Positions 14,560-23,473 are shown, numbered from the stretch's first letter. The stretch is 45,142 nucleotides of DNA from Clostridia bacterium (GCA_017416485.1 JAFQCH010000010.1:1-45142), one strand, 5' to 3'. The notes: generated by a model from the letters alone, not told the origin. A program made the numbers and translations.

Positions 14560-17500
14560 TTGAACAGCATCAACACGAATTATCTTGACAGACACAAAAA
14601 ATTCAGAATCGACAGCAAAAAACTTGCCGCTTTGTTTTTGGTATTTGCAGTTGCGGTCGCTGTCATCGTTTTCTGGTGGCTCAAGCTGGTCGGCATCACC
14701 GCCACGGCAGATGCGCTGTGCGGTATGGACGAGCACACCCACGGTGAGGCTTGCTATACAAGTGCGCTTGTTTGCGGACTGGAAGAGGGTATTCCGCTGA
14801 TTTCCGAAGAAAGGATATCCGGATCTGTAACGGACGGAGATGCAGCACCCGATGCCGCCGTGCACACCCACACGGATGCCTGCTATGAAAAAACACTTGT
14901 GTGTATCGCTGTTGAGCATACGCATACGAGTGAATGCTTCCCCGACAAAACCGCAGATATTGAAACGGTCAGCGACTGGCTTGCTACAATTGACGATATT
15001 GAAATCACCAATAATATTCCCGAAAATCTGATTGCCGTTGCTATAAGTCAGATGGGCTACACGGAAAGCGAAAAGAACTTTGCATTTGATGCCGACGGCA
15101 ACCGAAACGGCTATACCCGTTACGGTGAGTGGTACGGCAATCCTTACGGCAAATGGAATGCAATGTTCGTTTCGTTCTGCCTGCATTATTCCAATATCAA
15201 CAATGTGTCCGACCTCAAGCGTGCAGGTGCAGAAGCCATGCGCCTTGCGTGGCAGGATAAATACGCTTATGCGCCTGCGGACGAATACACACCGCAGCGA
15301 GGCGACCTTGTTTTTACAGATACGGACGACGATTCAATTGCAGACACGGTTGGCATCATCCTGTCAGCCGAAGGCACAAGTTTTATTACCATAACAGGTG
15401 ACAGCAATGACAAGGTTGAAACCGTAAATATTGAAAATTCCGATCATATTATAGGCTACGGACTCACCGGCGAGTTACACTTCGCAAAAGACACCGAATA
15501 TCAAACCGATAGCACTGCCGCCACGGTGAATAAACCAAAGGAAGAAGCACAGACTGAATCGTCAGCTCCGCTTATGCTTTTTTCCGCCCCCCAAGCAAAC
15601 ATTACATATATCAATGATCTTACAACTGTCGTTAAAGCTGTTACATTCAAGACCCTCGAGGGCGAAATATTAGACAACAACTCAACGGTATATCTCGGCC
15701 AGACCTACGTCATAACTATGGAGTTCGCAGAAGACAACACCGGAAACGAATGGATTCAGTTCCGACATGATGAGGATCACCATCTTCATTATCAGATTCC
15801 TGAAAATATTCATTGCGAGCCGTTCACGGAATGGCATCCGATCACTGCAAAAACGGAGGACGGCACCATCGAAGATGTAGGCGAGTATTTCATCAGAGAT
15901 GACGGTTTGCTCATTGTTGTCTTTCACGACGATCCCGTAACAGGTGAATGCTTCGGTGCAAAATATTCAAACGTTGATTTTACGATTGAATTCAACGCAA
16001 CGATAGGCTCAACACAATCCGGCACATCTACAGATGTTGTTTTTAACGATGAAATAAAAGTAAATCTTCAACTGGATACTGAGGCTGCAATGGAAGTAAC
16101 AAAAACCCACGGCAGCTACAACGGAAAAGACAACACAATCGATTATCAAATCAAAATAGAAGCCACCAAGGCAGTTATAAAAAATCTTGTTGTTCCTGAT
16201 GATATATATCCTGACAACAAGCACCATGCTCTTAAAGATACCATTGTTGTAACCGATCTTGAAGGAAATGTTCTTGATCCGCAGCCGACAATAGGCCCCG
16301 GTCGTTATTCATCAACAGCAGAAACAGGCTTTACACTGACGGGCTTTCCCGACTTTGCAGCAGGGGAAGGCTATATAATCAATTATAAGGCTGCAATCAA
16401 TGATGATCAGCTCGACAATGATAGTGTCGGCCTGTGGAACGGTGTTTATCCTCATGGCGAGAATGCTTTGGGCAACCCCGTCCAAGGCGGCGATGACGAT
16501 TGGGTTACTGTTGAATTAAACAAAATTGAAAAAGGCGGCAAGCAATCTGTTATCAAAGGTAAAAACGGAGAACTTGTTCCTGTGATTGAATGGGAAATTG
16601 AAATCAAAAAAAGTGACACCAATCTGCAAGGCACCGTTGTTGTCGACACCCTCGGTCACGGACTTGAATATTACACAGACAAGGACATTCAGATCAAACG
16701 CTATGACCAATGGGGCAATAAACTCGGAGAGACTGCGCTGAGCTGGGACAATGTTGAAATCAATGACAATTCGATGTCCTTTGCACTTCCGGACGGTCAC
16801 AGATTTGTTATTGTTTACTACACAACCTATGAGGAGCTTCAGGAGGGTGAACAGAAGCATTATACCAATACTGCAAAAGTCACAATCAATCAGCGTGAAG
16901 AAATTGCAGGCGGTGAAGCGGATGTTGTCGGCTTTATTCCGAACATCAGCAAGAGCGCAAGCGGTAGTGACGGCAAATATGTTTATTTCACAATTGAAGC
17001 TGATATTCCCGGTGTTATAAAAGATTGGGGCGGATTTTTCCTGACCGACCTGGCAGCATTCTGGAGTTATGACCAAAATGCGGAAGGTTTCCTCTATGTG
17101 GAAAATGCTCCTGAAGATATTGTAATAACAGCTCAAACAGATAGCGGACAAACAGTTCATTTTACTCCCTATGTTCCCGGCGGGCCCATTGAGAATACTT
17201 TTATTCTCGTCTCTCCTGCGGGTGGAAATCAGTATCACAGTTTTAATGTTTATTTCAACACATCTTCTGCTGATGTGACATCATCAAAATGGATACTCAA
17301 TGAAAATGCCAAGCTGACGATTTCTTATAAAATTCCTTTTGATGCCGCAACAGGCACACAATGGACAGGTGAACTGCAGGGCGATAAGACAGTTGAAGAT
17401 CTGCTGTTGCAAAACTACAAGCTTGCCAATGAGGCTTATCTCAATTATACCGATCTTATTCAGGCGACGGGCACATCAACTTATGAATATGCGCCGAAAA

Positions 17501-18951
17501 TCACCAAAAAGGCAGCCGTAAACGATGACGGAACGGTTGATTATACGGTTACCTTCTATAATACAATTCCGGGTTCGGGTGGCAATCAGGGATACCTCAC
17601 TTCCGCTTACTCAATTTTTTTCAACGATACCTTCAACGAAAAGCTTGAATATGTGGAAGGCTCTCTTATGGTAACCTGCTATGACCCGTGGAATAATTCG
17701 GTCTGGTACAACAAATATGTGTATAACGGCGAAGTTGCAGGCAACACAATGAGCATTCCTGCAAGTCAGTTCGGCTTGAGTCAGACGAATCCGTCCTTGG
17801 CTGCGAACACAATCAGCTGGATCAAGGCGTTCAAGGATTATCAGTCATACTGTAATCAGATCGGAGCCGGCGGTAAGCATGTGTTTACTTACAAGCTCAG
17901 GCTCAAGGATGAATATCTGCAATCCACAGAAGAAAACAAATATGAGCTCGATAACACAGCCGAACTCACATGGAACGGAGATAACACATCCGGCCCTGCA
18001 TCAGATACCGTAGAAATCAGAACGGGCTTGCTTGATAAACATGCGGTGCAAAAAGATAACAAACTTTTGTTTGATATTCATATCAACCGTAACTCCTTGG
18101 ATATTCTCAAGGGAACCGATACCATTACCATTGAAGACACAATGACACATAATCTTTCGGTTTATTGGGATACAATCACGCTTCTTTATCAGGACAAGGC
18201 AACCGGCAGCTGGATCGATTTCGACAGCCCCGGCAGCGCATATAGTTACACTGTTACTTATGACCAGCCGGCAAACAAACTTACATTTGTTCTGCCTGAT
18301 GAGCTTCACATAAGAATTGACTATACCACACTGATCACCGAAAGCGGTCACGTTTCTGTAAACAACGCCGTTAAGGTTGACGGAAAAGCATCGGTGACAG
18401 ATATCCTTGATGCCACGTTTAAGGTCGAGCAACACAGTGGCGGTGCATCGGGATCCAACCACAGCATCACCCTGCTCAAGCAGGACGGCGACACCGATGA
18501 GCGCCTTGCAAATGTCACATTCCATATGTATGGCCCCATGGGCCATCCGGACGCACAGCTTCCGGCAGATTGCCCGATAAGCATTACGGCAGCAGACGGA
18601 AATGTTCTTAACTACATCGGCACTTATACAACCGGTCAGGACGGTACGGTTTTCATTGAAACGCAATATCTGACGATCGGCGGACCGTACGCCCTTGTTG
18701 AGCACGAGCCCCCCGAAGGCTACATGAAGCTGCAGGCTCCTGTTTATTTCTATTTCTATGAGCCTGACCCGAACGGCATCATCCAGACCGTCAACACCAT
18801 CATTGCCGTGGAAAACTACACCTACGGCTTCGTGCTTCCCGAAACGGGCGGCACGGGAACTCTCTATGTTACAATAATCGGTTTTGCTCTGGCGGCAGCT
18901 CCGGTTTTGTATAGCACAATTCGTCGTAAACGCGAAAGGAGGTTGACATAA
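14560..18951 (+). CDS. Large LPETGG-anchored surface adhesin, probable pilus tip protein
   Basis: A 1463-aa surface protein. A membrane helix near residues 25-47 serves as signal anchor. Next come three His/Cys motifs (EHTHGEACY, HTHTDACYEKTLVC, EHTHTSECF; about 55-115), then a CHAP-like domain (about 135-310) in which the usual catalytic Cys and His positions are Asn (KWNAMFVSFC) and Thr (ADTVGIIL). A long series of beta-sandwich adhesin repeats follows, and a SpaA/Cna-B-like domain lies before the end (HSITLLKQDGDTDERLANVTF). The sorting signal is LPETGG near 1426, then a hydrophobic stretch and RRKRERR. The TTG at 14560 follows AGAGGAGGTGG at good spacing; the ATG at 14530 has no ribosome site. 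Its size and operon position suggest the tip pilin. Confidence 0.85.
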   Translation: MNSINTNYLDRHKKFRIDSKKLAALFLVFAVAVAVIVFWWLKLVGITATADALCGMDEHTHGEACYTSALVCGLEEGIPLISEERISGSVTDGDAAPDAAVHTHTDACYEKTLVCIAVEHTHTSECFPDKTADIETVSDWLATIDDIEITNNIPENLIAVAISQMGYTESEKNFAFDADGNRNGYTRYGEWYGNPYGKWNAMFVSFCLHYSNINNVSDLKRAGAEAMRLAWQDKYAYAPADEYTPQRGDLVFTDTDDDSIADTVGIILSAEGTSFITITGDSNDKVETVNIENSDHIIGYGLTGELHFAKDTEYQTDSTAATVNKPKEEAQTESSAPLMLFSAPQANITYINDLTTVVKAVTFKTLEGEILDNNSTVYLGQTYVITMEFAEDNTGNEWIQFRHDEDHHLHYQIPENIHCEPFTEWHPITAKTEDGTIEDVGEYFIRDDGLLIVVFHDDPVTGECFGAKYSNVDFTIEFNATIGSTQSGTSTDVVFNDEIKVNLQLDTEAAMEVTKTHGSYNGKDNTIDYQIKIEATKAVIKNLVVPDDIYPDNKHHALKDTIVVTDLEGNVLDPQPTIGPGRYSSTAETGFTLTGFPDFAAGEGYIINYKAAINDDQLDNDSVGLWNGVYPHGENALGNPVQGGDDDWVTVELNKIEKGGKQSVIKGKNGELVPVIEWEIEIKKSDTNLQGTVVVDTLGHGLEYYTDKDIQIKRYDQWGNKLGETALSWDNVEINDNSMSFALPDGHRFVIVYYTTYEELQEGEQKHYTNTAKVTINQREEIAGGEADVVGFIPNISKSASGSDGKYVYFTIEADIPGVIKDWGGFFLTDLAAFWSYDQNAEGFLYVENAPEDIVITAQTDSGQTVHFTPYVPGGPIENTFILVSPAGGNQYHSFNVYFNTSSADVTSSKWILNENAKLTISYKIPFDAATGTQWTGELQGDKTVEDLLLQNYKLANEAYLNYTDLIQATGTSTYEYAPKITKKAAVNDDGTVDYTVTFYNTIPGSGGNQGYLTSAYSIFFNDTFNEKLEYVEGSLMVTCYDPWNNSVWYNKYVYNGEVAGNTMSIPASQFGLSQTNPSLAANTISWIKAFKDYQSYCNQIGAGGKHVFTYKLRLKDEYLQSTEENKYELDNTAELTWNGDNTSGPASDTVEIRTGLLDKHAVQKDNKLLFDIHINRNSLDILKGTDTITIEDTMTHNLSVYWDTITLLYQDKATGSWIDFDSPGSAYSYTVTYDQPANKLTFVLPDELHIRIDYTTLITESGHVSVNNAVKVDGKASVTDILDATFKVEQHSGGASGSNHSITLLKQDGDTDERLANVTFHMYGPMGHPDAQLPADCPISITAADGNVLNYIGTYTTGQDGTVFIETQYLTIGGPYALVEHEPPEGYMKLQAPVYFYFYEPDPNGIIQTVNTIIAVENYTYGFVLPETGGTGTLYVTIIGFALAAAPVLYSTIRRKRERRLT

Positions 18952-19051
18952 TCTCCAATCCGCAAAATAATAATCCGTTTGCGACGGAGAATGCAAAAAA
19001 CAAACCCCGTAACCAAAATTGCAAATTCAAAAAAGAAAGGAAGTAAACAAA

Positions 19052-20488
19052 ATGAAAAAAGTATTTGCAGTTTTAGTAGCACTCGCACTCGTTCTCTCCT
19101 GCGCAGTTATGGCATTTGCAGCAGGCGACGGCAAAATCACCATCACCAATGCGGTTAAAGACGCAACCTACAACGTCTACAAGATGTTTGACTTTGCGCC
19201 TGTTTCCGGTAGCACCACCCAGGGTCGCTACACTGTTGTTGCCGGTTGGGAAGATTTCCTTGCAGGTGCCGGCGCAGCTTACCTGAAAGCAAACACCGAA
19301 ACCGGTACCATTGAATGGGTTGGTGAAGAAACCGATGCAAGAAAAGCTGAGCTTGCAAAAGCTGCTGTTGCTTATGCAAAAGCAAACAGCATCGCAGCAA
19401 CTGCATCTGCAACTGCAAGCAGCGAAACGGTTGAATTTACCGGACTTGATCTCGGTTACTATGCAATCGATACCTCTCTCGGTACCCTTTGCGCACTGAC
19501 CAACACCAACTCCACCTTCACCGCAACCGAAAAGAACGAAAAGCCTGACATCGACAAGTGGGTTCAGGAAGACAAAGATGATTCCTGGGGCAAGGTCAAC
19601 GATGCTGACATTGACCAGGTTGTTAACTACAAGTCCACCATCACCGTAGGTCTCGGCGCTACCAATTATGTTATGCACGATACCATGGAAGCAGGCCTTA
19701 CTTTCAATGCAGACAGCGTTGTTGTTAAGCTTGCTGACGGTACTGATGTTGCTGCAGCAAACTACACCGTAAACGTTTCTCCCGAAGACGGTCACACCTT
19801 CGATGTTGCTTTTAATAATGATTTCATTGCAGGTCTTGCAAAGGGCACACAGTTCACCGTTTACTACTCCGCAACTCTGAATGAAAAAGCTAAAATTGTT
19901 GATGACGGCAATGACAACACCGTTTTCCTTACCTACGGCGAAGACAATACATGGACAACTGCACAACACACCACCTCCACATTCACATGGAAGATAGACG
20001 TTCTTAAGTATACAATGAACGGCGACAATAAGGATGCTCTTGCAGGTGCAAAGTTCCAGCTTCTCAAAGGCAACACGCCTATCAAATTTACACAGGTAGC
20101 AGCCACAGAAGGCGTTCCTACTTATATGGTAGATGAAGCTAGCTCCGTTGATACCATTACCACCGATGAAAACGGTACTTTCTATATCGTTGGTCTTGAC
20201 GAAGGCTCTTATGCTCTGCATGAAACCGAAGCTCCTGCAGGTTACAACAAACTTGCTGCAGATCTCTCTATTATCATCTCCAGCACACACGATGATGAAA
20301 ATCTTGATGCTGAATACGAAATCAACAAAGACACTCCCGCTACCATCGAAGTAGAAAACAAGACCGGTTCTCTGCTTCCCGAAACCGGCGGCATCGGTAC
20401 CACCATTTTCTACGTAGTCGGCGGCCTTCTTATGGTTGCTGCTCTCGTGGTTCTTGTTTCCAAGAAGAGAATGGCTGCCTTTGCTTGA
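19052..20488 (+). CDS. Major backbone pilin (LPETGG, SpaA/FimA-like)
   Basis: A 478-aa pilin. The signal peptide is MKKVFAVLVALALVLSCAVM plus AFA, cleaved near residue 23. Domains: an N-terminal region with TYNVYKMFDF, a middle isopeptide-type domain starting KPDIDKWVQEDKDDSWGKVN, a C-terminal Cna-B domain with the E-box YALHETEAPAGY (Glu for an intramolecular isopeptide bond), then LPETGG near 442, a hydrophobic helix and KKR. Lysines in DIDKWVQ or DATYNVYK are candidates for sortase-made cross-links. The class C sortase gene follows. Codon use is strongly biased to GCA, GGT and AAC, as in highly expressed genes. A stable hairpin after the stop would favour this gene over its downstream neighbours. 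Confidence 0.92.
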   Translation: MKKVFAVLVALALVLSCAVMAFAAGDGKITITNAVKDATYNVYKMFDFAPVSGSTTQGRYTVVAGWEDFLAGAGAAYLKANTETGTIEWVGEETDARKAELAKAAVAYAKANSIAATASATASSETVEFTGLDLGYYAIDTSLGTLCALTNTNSTFTATEKNEKPDIDKWVQEDKDDSWGKVNDADIDQVVNYKSTITVGLGATNYVMHDTMEAGLTFNADSVVVKLADGTDVAAANYTVNVSPEDGHTFDVAFNNDFIAGLAKGTQFTVYYSATLNEKAKIVDDGNDNTVFLTYGEDNTWTTAQHTTSTFTWKIDVLKYTMNGDNKDALAGAKFQLLKGNTPIKFTQVAATEGVPTYMVDEASSVDTITTDENGTFYIVGLDEGSYALHETEAPAGYNKLAADLSIIISSTHDDENLDAEYEINKDTPATIEVENKTGSLLPETGGIGTTIFYVVGGLLMVAALVVLVSKKRMAAFA

Positions 20489-20543
20489 AGGAACCGTGAA
20501 TCTGAGGAATCGGATTCCGAAAGCTAACTTCTGAGCAACATAT

Positions 20544-20569
20544 CCCCTGCCGGCTCACCCCGGCAGGGG
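20544..20569 (+). terminator. Strong hairpin after the backbone pilin gene
   Basis: CCCCTGCCGG-CTCACC-CCGGCAGGGG, a perfect 10-bp GC-rich stem without a T-run. It probably protects pilin mRNA from decay or attenuates reading into the sortase genes. Confidence 0.65.
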
Positions 20570-20590
20570 AACACCCCCGGAATGCTTTAG

Positions 20591-20647
20591 GATAAAATTC
20601 TGACCGTTGTTTCCGCGTGTGGCGGTGATGACGTTGAGAATTTTATC
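20591..20647 (+). promoter_or_regulatory. Long-range inverted repeat in the leader of the sortase C gene
   Basis: GATAAAATTCT (20591-20601) pairs perfectly with AGAATTTTATC (20637-20647), which ends one base before the ribosome site AAGGTGAG. The 35-base loop contains a smaller CCG/CGG stem. The structure could control access of ribosomes to the sortase start. Confidence 0.5.
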
Positions 20648-20665
20648 AAGGTGAGTATATCTATA

Positions 20666-21583
20666 ATGAATAAAGATAAAAAGAAACCTGCAAAAAAGAA
20701 AAAAAGCGGCAGTTTTTCGACCATCATTCTCGTGGCCATTTTTCTGGTGGGGCTGATTGTTTTGCTTTATCCCACCATCAGCGATTTCTGGAACGAAAAA
20801 CGCCAATCCAAGGCGGTCATGAATTACGATGACCTCATCGTGGACCTGACACCCGAGGATTATTCTGCCTTTTTTGAAGCAGCTGATGCTTACAATCAGA
20901 AAATCAGAAATATGTCCTTTCCCTTTATGAACCACAAGAGTATTGCCGAGGAATATTACAATACCCTTGATGTCAACGGTGACGGTATGATGGGCTACAT
21001 CACCATCGACAAAATCAAGGTGCAGCTTCCCGTTTACCACGGCACAAGCGATCAGGTTCTCAATTCCGCAGTCGGCCATGTGGAGGGCTCGTCCATTCCC
21101 GTCGGCGGTGAAAGCACCCATTCCGTGCTGTCTGCACACCGCGGTCTGCCCTCTGCCAAGCTGTTCACCAATCTCGACAAGGTTGAAATCGGCGATATTT
21201 TCACCATCCGCATTCTTGACAAAACAATCACCTATCAGGTTGATCAGATCCTCATTGTTCTGCCGCACGAAACCGATGCCCTGAACATCGTTGCAGGCGA
21301 GGATTACTGCACCCTTGTTACCTGTACTCCTTACGGCATCAATACCCACCGTATGCTCGTGCGCGGAACACGCATTGAAAATGTGGAAGAAAAAAAGGTG
21401 ATCAATGTCATCACCGAAGCCTATCAGATCGATCCGCTGATCGTCACCCCTGCCGTAGCGGCTCCCATTCTGGCAGTGCTGCTGATTGTTCTGCTTGTCA
21501 AAAGCGGCAGGAATAACAACCGGAACAAAAAGAAAAAAGAAGACGAAAGCAACAACCCGCCTGAAAGCAAGAAGACCGAATAA
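20666..21583 (+). CDS. Class C sortase (pilin polymerase)
   Basis: A 305-aa membrane enzyme that links pilin subunits. It has a basic N-terminus and a first membrane helix (STIILVAIFLVGLIVLLYP, about residues 20-38), the sortase beta-barrel with catalytic His (VLSAHRGLPSAKLF), Cys (CTLVTCTPYGINTHRMLVRG, which also carries the catalytic Arg) and a C-terminal membrane helix near 260-278 with a charged tail. Two membrane spans and the TLVTCTPYG motif are typical of class C. The ATG at 20666 lies about ten bases from AAGGTGAG; a GTG at 20651 overlaps that site. A leader inverted repeat may limit its translation. Confidence 0.92.
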   Translation: MNKDKKKPAKKKKSGSFSTIILVAIFLVGLIVLLYPTISDFWNEKRQSKAVMNYDDLIVDLTPEDYSAFFEAADAYNQKIRNMSFPFMNHKSIAEEYYNTLDVNGDGMMGYITIDKIKVQLPVYHGTSDQVLNSAVGHVEGSSIPVGGESTHSVLSAHRGLPSAKLFTNLDKVEIGDIFTIRILDKTITYQVDQILIVLPHETDALNIVAGEDYCTLVTCTPYGINTHRMLVRGTRIENVEEKKVINVITEAYQIDPLIVTPAVAAPILAVLLIVLLVKSGRNNNRNKKKKEDESNNPPESKKTE

Positions 21584-21607
21584 ACCGAAAGAAAGGAGCG
21601 TGTGCTT

Positions 21608-22558
21608 GTGAAAAGCAGAACCAAAGCCAAACGATTTTTTGCAATAATGCTTGTTGCAGCCGTGTGCATTGCCCTGTTTTCCGTCAGCACCGCCGCCGCT
21701 TCAATCGGAACATCAACGGGCAGCATTACCATCACCCTGCGTGACAGCGACAACCAACCGCTGTCGGGCATCACATTCAGATTGTACCGCATTGCCACGG
21801 CTGACACAGGCAGAAACGGTGTGCATTTTTCCTACACCGAGGATTTTGCAGGCAACGGCATGCCGGCAGGCAATTTTTCCGATTCCTATCTGCCCGTGCA
21901 TCTGACCGCTTATGCACAAAGAAATAATATTGCTTATACCGAGCAATTCACCGATGCCGCAGGCACGACCGTTTTCGGCAATCTGCCGTTCGGTGCTTAT
22001 CTCATTGTCCCCGTCGGCAGAACCGAAGGCTATCTTGCGCCGAATCCCTTTATTGTTGCGTTGCCGATCAAGGATGCAACAAACGATGAATGGATCAGCG
22101 ATGTGGATGCCTCCCCCAAGGTGGAAGATGACAAGGGCGAGTATGAGGAAACCTATATCAGTGTCAAAAAACGCTGGAAAACAACAGATACCATTCCCCA
22201 AAGCATTACGGCGGCGCTGCTGAGAGACGGCGTGCTCGTTGAAACCGTGCAGCTCAATGCCGAAAACAACTGGTATTACAGATGGGATAACCTCAGCAAC
22301 CATTACGCATGGAGTGTGGTTGAAACGGAGGTTCCTGCGGAATATACAGTTACCTATGTGACCTCGGAACGGACAGTGATCATCATCAACACCCACGAGG
22401 ATTACGAGGAAGAGCCGACCGTGCCGCCCGAGGATGAGCTGATCGACACCGGACAGCTCAACTGGCCCGTGCCCGTGTTTGCAACGGCAGGGCTTTTGCT
22501 GTTCAGCATCGGCTGGGCAATGCTCAATCTCGGTAAAAAGGACGAGGAAGAAGCATGA
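21608..22558 (+). CDS. Minor (basal) pilin with non-canonical sorting signal
   Basis: A 316-aa secreted protein. The signal peptide spans roughly residues 1-32 (ending STAAA). Two Cna-B/SpaA-like domains follow: GSITITLRDSDNQPLSGITF to about 170, and ISVKKRWKTTDTIPQSITAA to about 265. The C-terminus reads LIDTGQLNWPVPVFATAGLL, then a hydrophobic stretch, KK and DEEEA. This is a sorting signal in which the Pro of LPxTG is Ile-Asp, followed by the QLNWP box seen in some clostridial minor pilins. AAAGGAG is nine bases from the GTG at 21608. The dedicated sortase overlaps its end, so it is probably the cell-wall anchoring subunit. Confidence 0.82.
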   Translation: MKSRTKAKRFFAIMLVAAVCIALFSVSTAAASIGTSTGSITITLRDSDNQPLSGITFRLYRIATADTGRNGVHFSYTEDFAGNGMPAGNFSDSYLPVHLTAYAQRNNIAYTEQFTDAAGTTVFGNLPFGAYLIVPVGRTEGYLAPNPFIVALPIKDATNDEWISDVDASPKVEDDKGEYEETYISVKKRWKTTDTIPQSITAALLRDGVLVETVQLNAENNWYYRWDNLSNHYAWSVVETEVPAEYTVTYVTSERTVIIINTHEDYEEEPTVPPEDELIDTGQLNWPVPVFATAGLLLFSIGWAMLNLGKKDEEEA

Positions 22559-23148
22559 AAAGAAAAACAGCCCTTGCTTTTATGACGGTCGGTGCGCTTT
22601 GCATCTGCTTTGCCCTGGGACTGCTTATTTATAACAACCATGAAAGCAATGCCGCCCGTGACAATGCGCTTGTGGTGATGGATTCCATCCGCATTGCCAT
22701 TGCCGAAAACGAACAGCAGCCTGCAATCGTTGATCCCTTTGATGAAGAAATGACAATCAAGGAAATTGACGGCTACGGCTATATCGGCTATCTGTCAATT
22801 CCTGCGCTTGCGCTCGACCTGCCCGTGATGAGCGAATGGGATTATGACAGACTCACCATCGCCCCCTGCCGCTATTACGGCAGCACAAAAACCGACAATC
22901 TTGTGATTGCCGCCCATAACTACCGCTGGCATTTCGGCTATCTCGGACATCTGAATCCGGGCGACACGATCATTTTCACGGACATGGATTCCGAAGTGCG
23001 CACCTACAAGGTCGATTCGGTCGAGCTGCTGCTGCCGACCGATACGGACAAGGTCAAGGACACAGGCAACGATCTGATTCTGTACACCTGCACCTACGGC
23101 GGTGAAAAACGAATCACCGTCCGCTGCAGTTCCGTGAGCAAACCGTAA
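22555..23148 (+). CDS. Second, small sortase of the pilus operon (housekeeping/anchoring type)
   Basis: A 197-aa sortase with one N-terminal membrane helix (residues 5-26) and the catalytic triad His in VIAAHNYRWHFGYL, Cys in ILYTCTYGGEKRITVRC and Arg in the same segment. It lacks the second membrane span of class C enzymes. The ATG overlaps the minor pilin stop by four bases (ATGA), which points to coupled synthesis with that substrate. It probably attaches the LIDTG-bearing basal pilin to peptidoglycan. The NYRWHFG sequence after the catalytic His is characteristic of this clostridial group; the class letter (B or D/E-like) is uncertain. Confidence 0.88.
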   Translation: MKRKTALAFMTVGALCICFALGLLIYNNHESNAARDNALVVMDSIRIAIAENEQQPAIVDPFDEEMTIKEIDGYGYIGYLSIPALALDLPVMSEWDYDRLTIAPCRYYGSTKTDNLVIAAHNYRWHFGYLGHLNPGDTIIFTDMDSEVRTYKVDSVELLLPTDTDKVKDTGNDLILYTCTYGGEKRITVRCSSVSKP

Positions 23149-23274
23149 GCATCTGCAATTTTATCCGTTGTCCCATAAAAACAACAAAGCCGTGGTTTTT
23201 TTGTGCATAACCTTTTTCATTTTGTGCTGATTTTGTGTTGCAATGCCTGCAAAGTCCTATACAAAAGGTTTTAC
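23149..23274. other. Operon end and AT-rich spacer
   Basis: No gene. A weak AAAAAC/GTTTTT stem with a T-run near 23178-23202 is the only candidate terminator for the pilus operon before the rubrerythrin-derived repeat. Confidence 0.35.
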
Positions 23275-23334
23275 CGTGACGAAGCAAGACACGTCCGCAG
23301 CCTCGAAGGTCTGCTCAAGAGATACTTTGGTTAA
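23275..23334 (+). pseudogene. Fragment of a second rubrerythrin gene (last 19 codons)
   Basis: Encodes [23 protein letters not shown], matching [19 protein letters not shown] of the intact gene at 9670. The first half differs at several synonymous positions (GAC/GAT, GCA/GCT, AGA/CGC), so it comes from a diverged allele, while the last 30 bases are almost identical to copies at 10227 and 10534. Nothing upstream of 23275 is rubrerythrin. Confidence 0.85.
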
Positions 23335-23336
23335 TT
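23305..23336 (+). repeat. Rubrerythrin 3'-end repeat, copy 3
   Basis: Nearly identical to 10535-10566, and the similarity continues through CAGGGGGAGCAGACA and the hairpin to about 23365, giving a direct repeat of roughly 60-65 bases with copy 2. Confidence 0.9.
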
Positions 23337-23342
23337 CTTTCA

Positions 23343-23365
23343 GGGGGAGCAGACACTGCTCCCCC
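23343..23365 (+). terminator. GC-rich hairpin after rubrerythrin repeat copy 3
   Basis: GGGGGAGCA-GACAC-TGCTCCCCC, same stem as 10575-10597. The foldback directly after it (23382-23419) supplies a T-run. Confidence 0.65.
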
Positions 23366-23366
23366 G

Positions 23367-23413
23367 CAGACTGTCGAAAAACCGTGTTTCGCGATCAAGC
23401 GAGACACGGTTTT
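23367..23413. repeat. Solo copy of the transposase-end repeat with terminator foldback
   Basis: Matches 44728-44774 in 46 of 47 positions, the segment that contains the 3' end of the IS1182-like transposase. Its core, AAAACCGTGTTTCGC-loop-GCGAGACACGGTTTT, folds with one mismatch and here runs into eight T, so it can act as a plus-strand terminator. No transposase is left at this site. Confidence 0.85.
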
Positions 23414-23438
23414 TTTTAAAGAGAGAGCAAAGAAAAGC

Positions 23439-23473
23439 AGAAGTGCCGAAAACATATTGTTTTCGGCACTTCT
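23439..23473 (-). terminator. Terminator of tRNA-Arg
   Basis: Perfect 16-bp stem (AGAAGTGCCGAAAACA and its complement) touching the encoded CCA; GCTTTTCTTT follows on the minus strand. Confidence 0.8.

Noticed and set aside
18943..18969. Promoter TTGACA ... TAATAA between adhesin and pilin genes
   Set aside because: The spacer is 19 bases and the -35 overlaps the adhesin stop region; possible but too weak to list as a feature.
19073..20290. 405-codon open frame antisense to the backbone pilin
   Set aside because: Caused by the strong codon bias of the pilin gene; no start signal and unrealistic Cys content.
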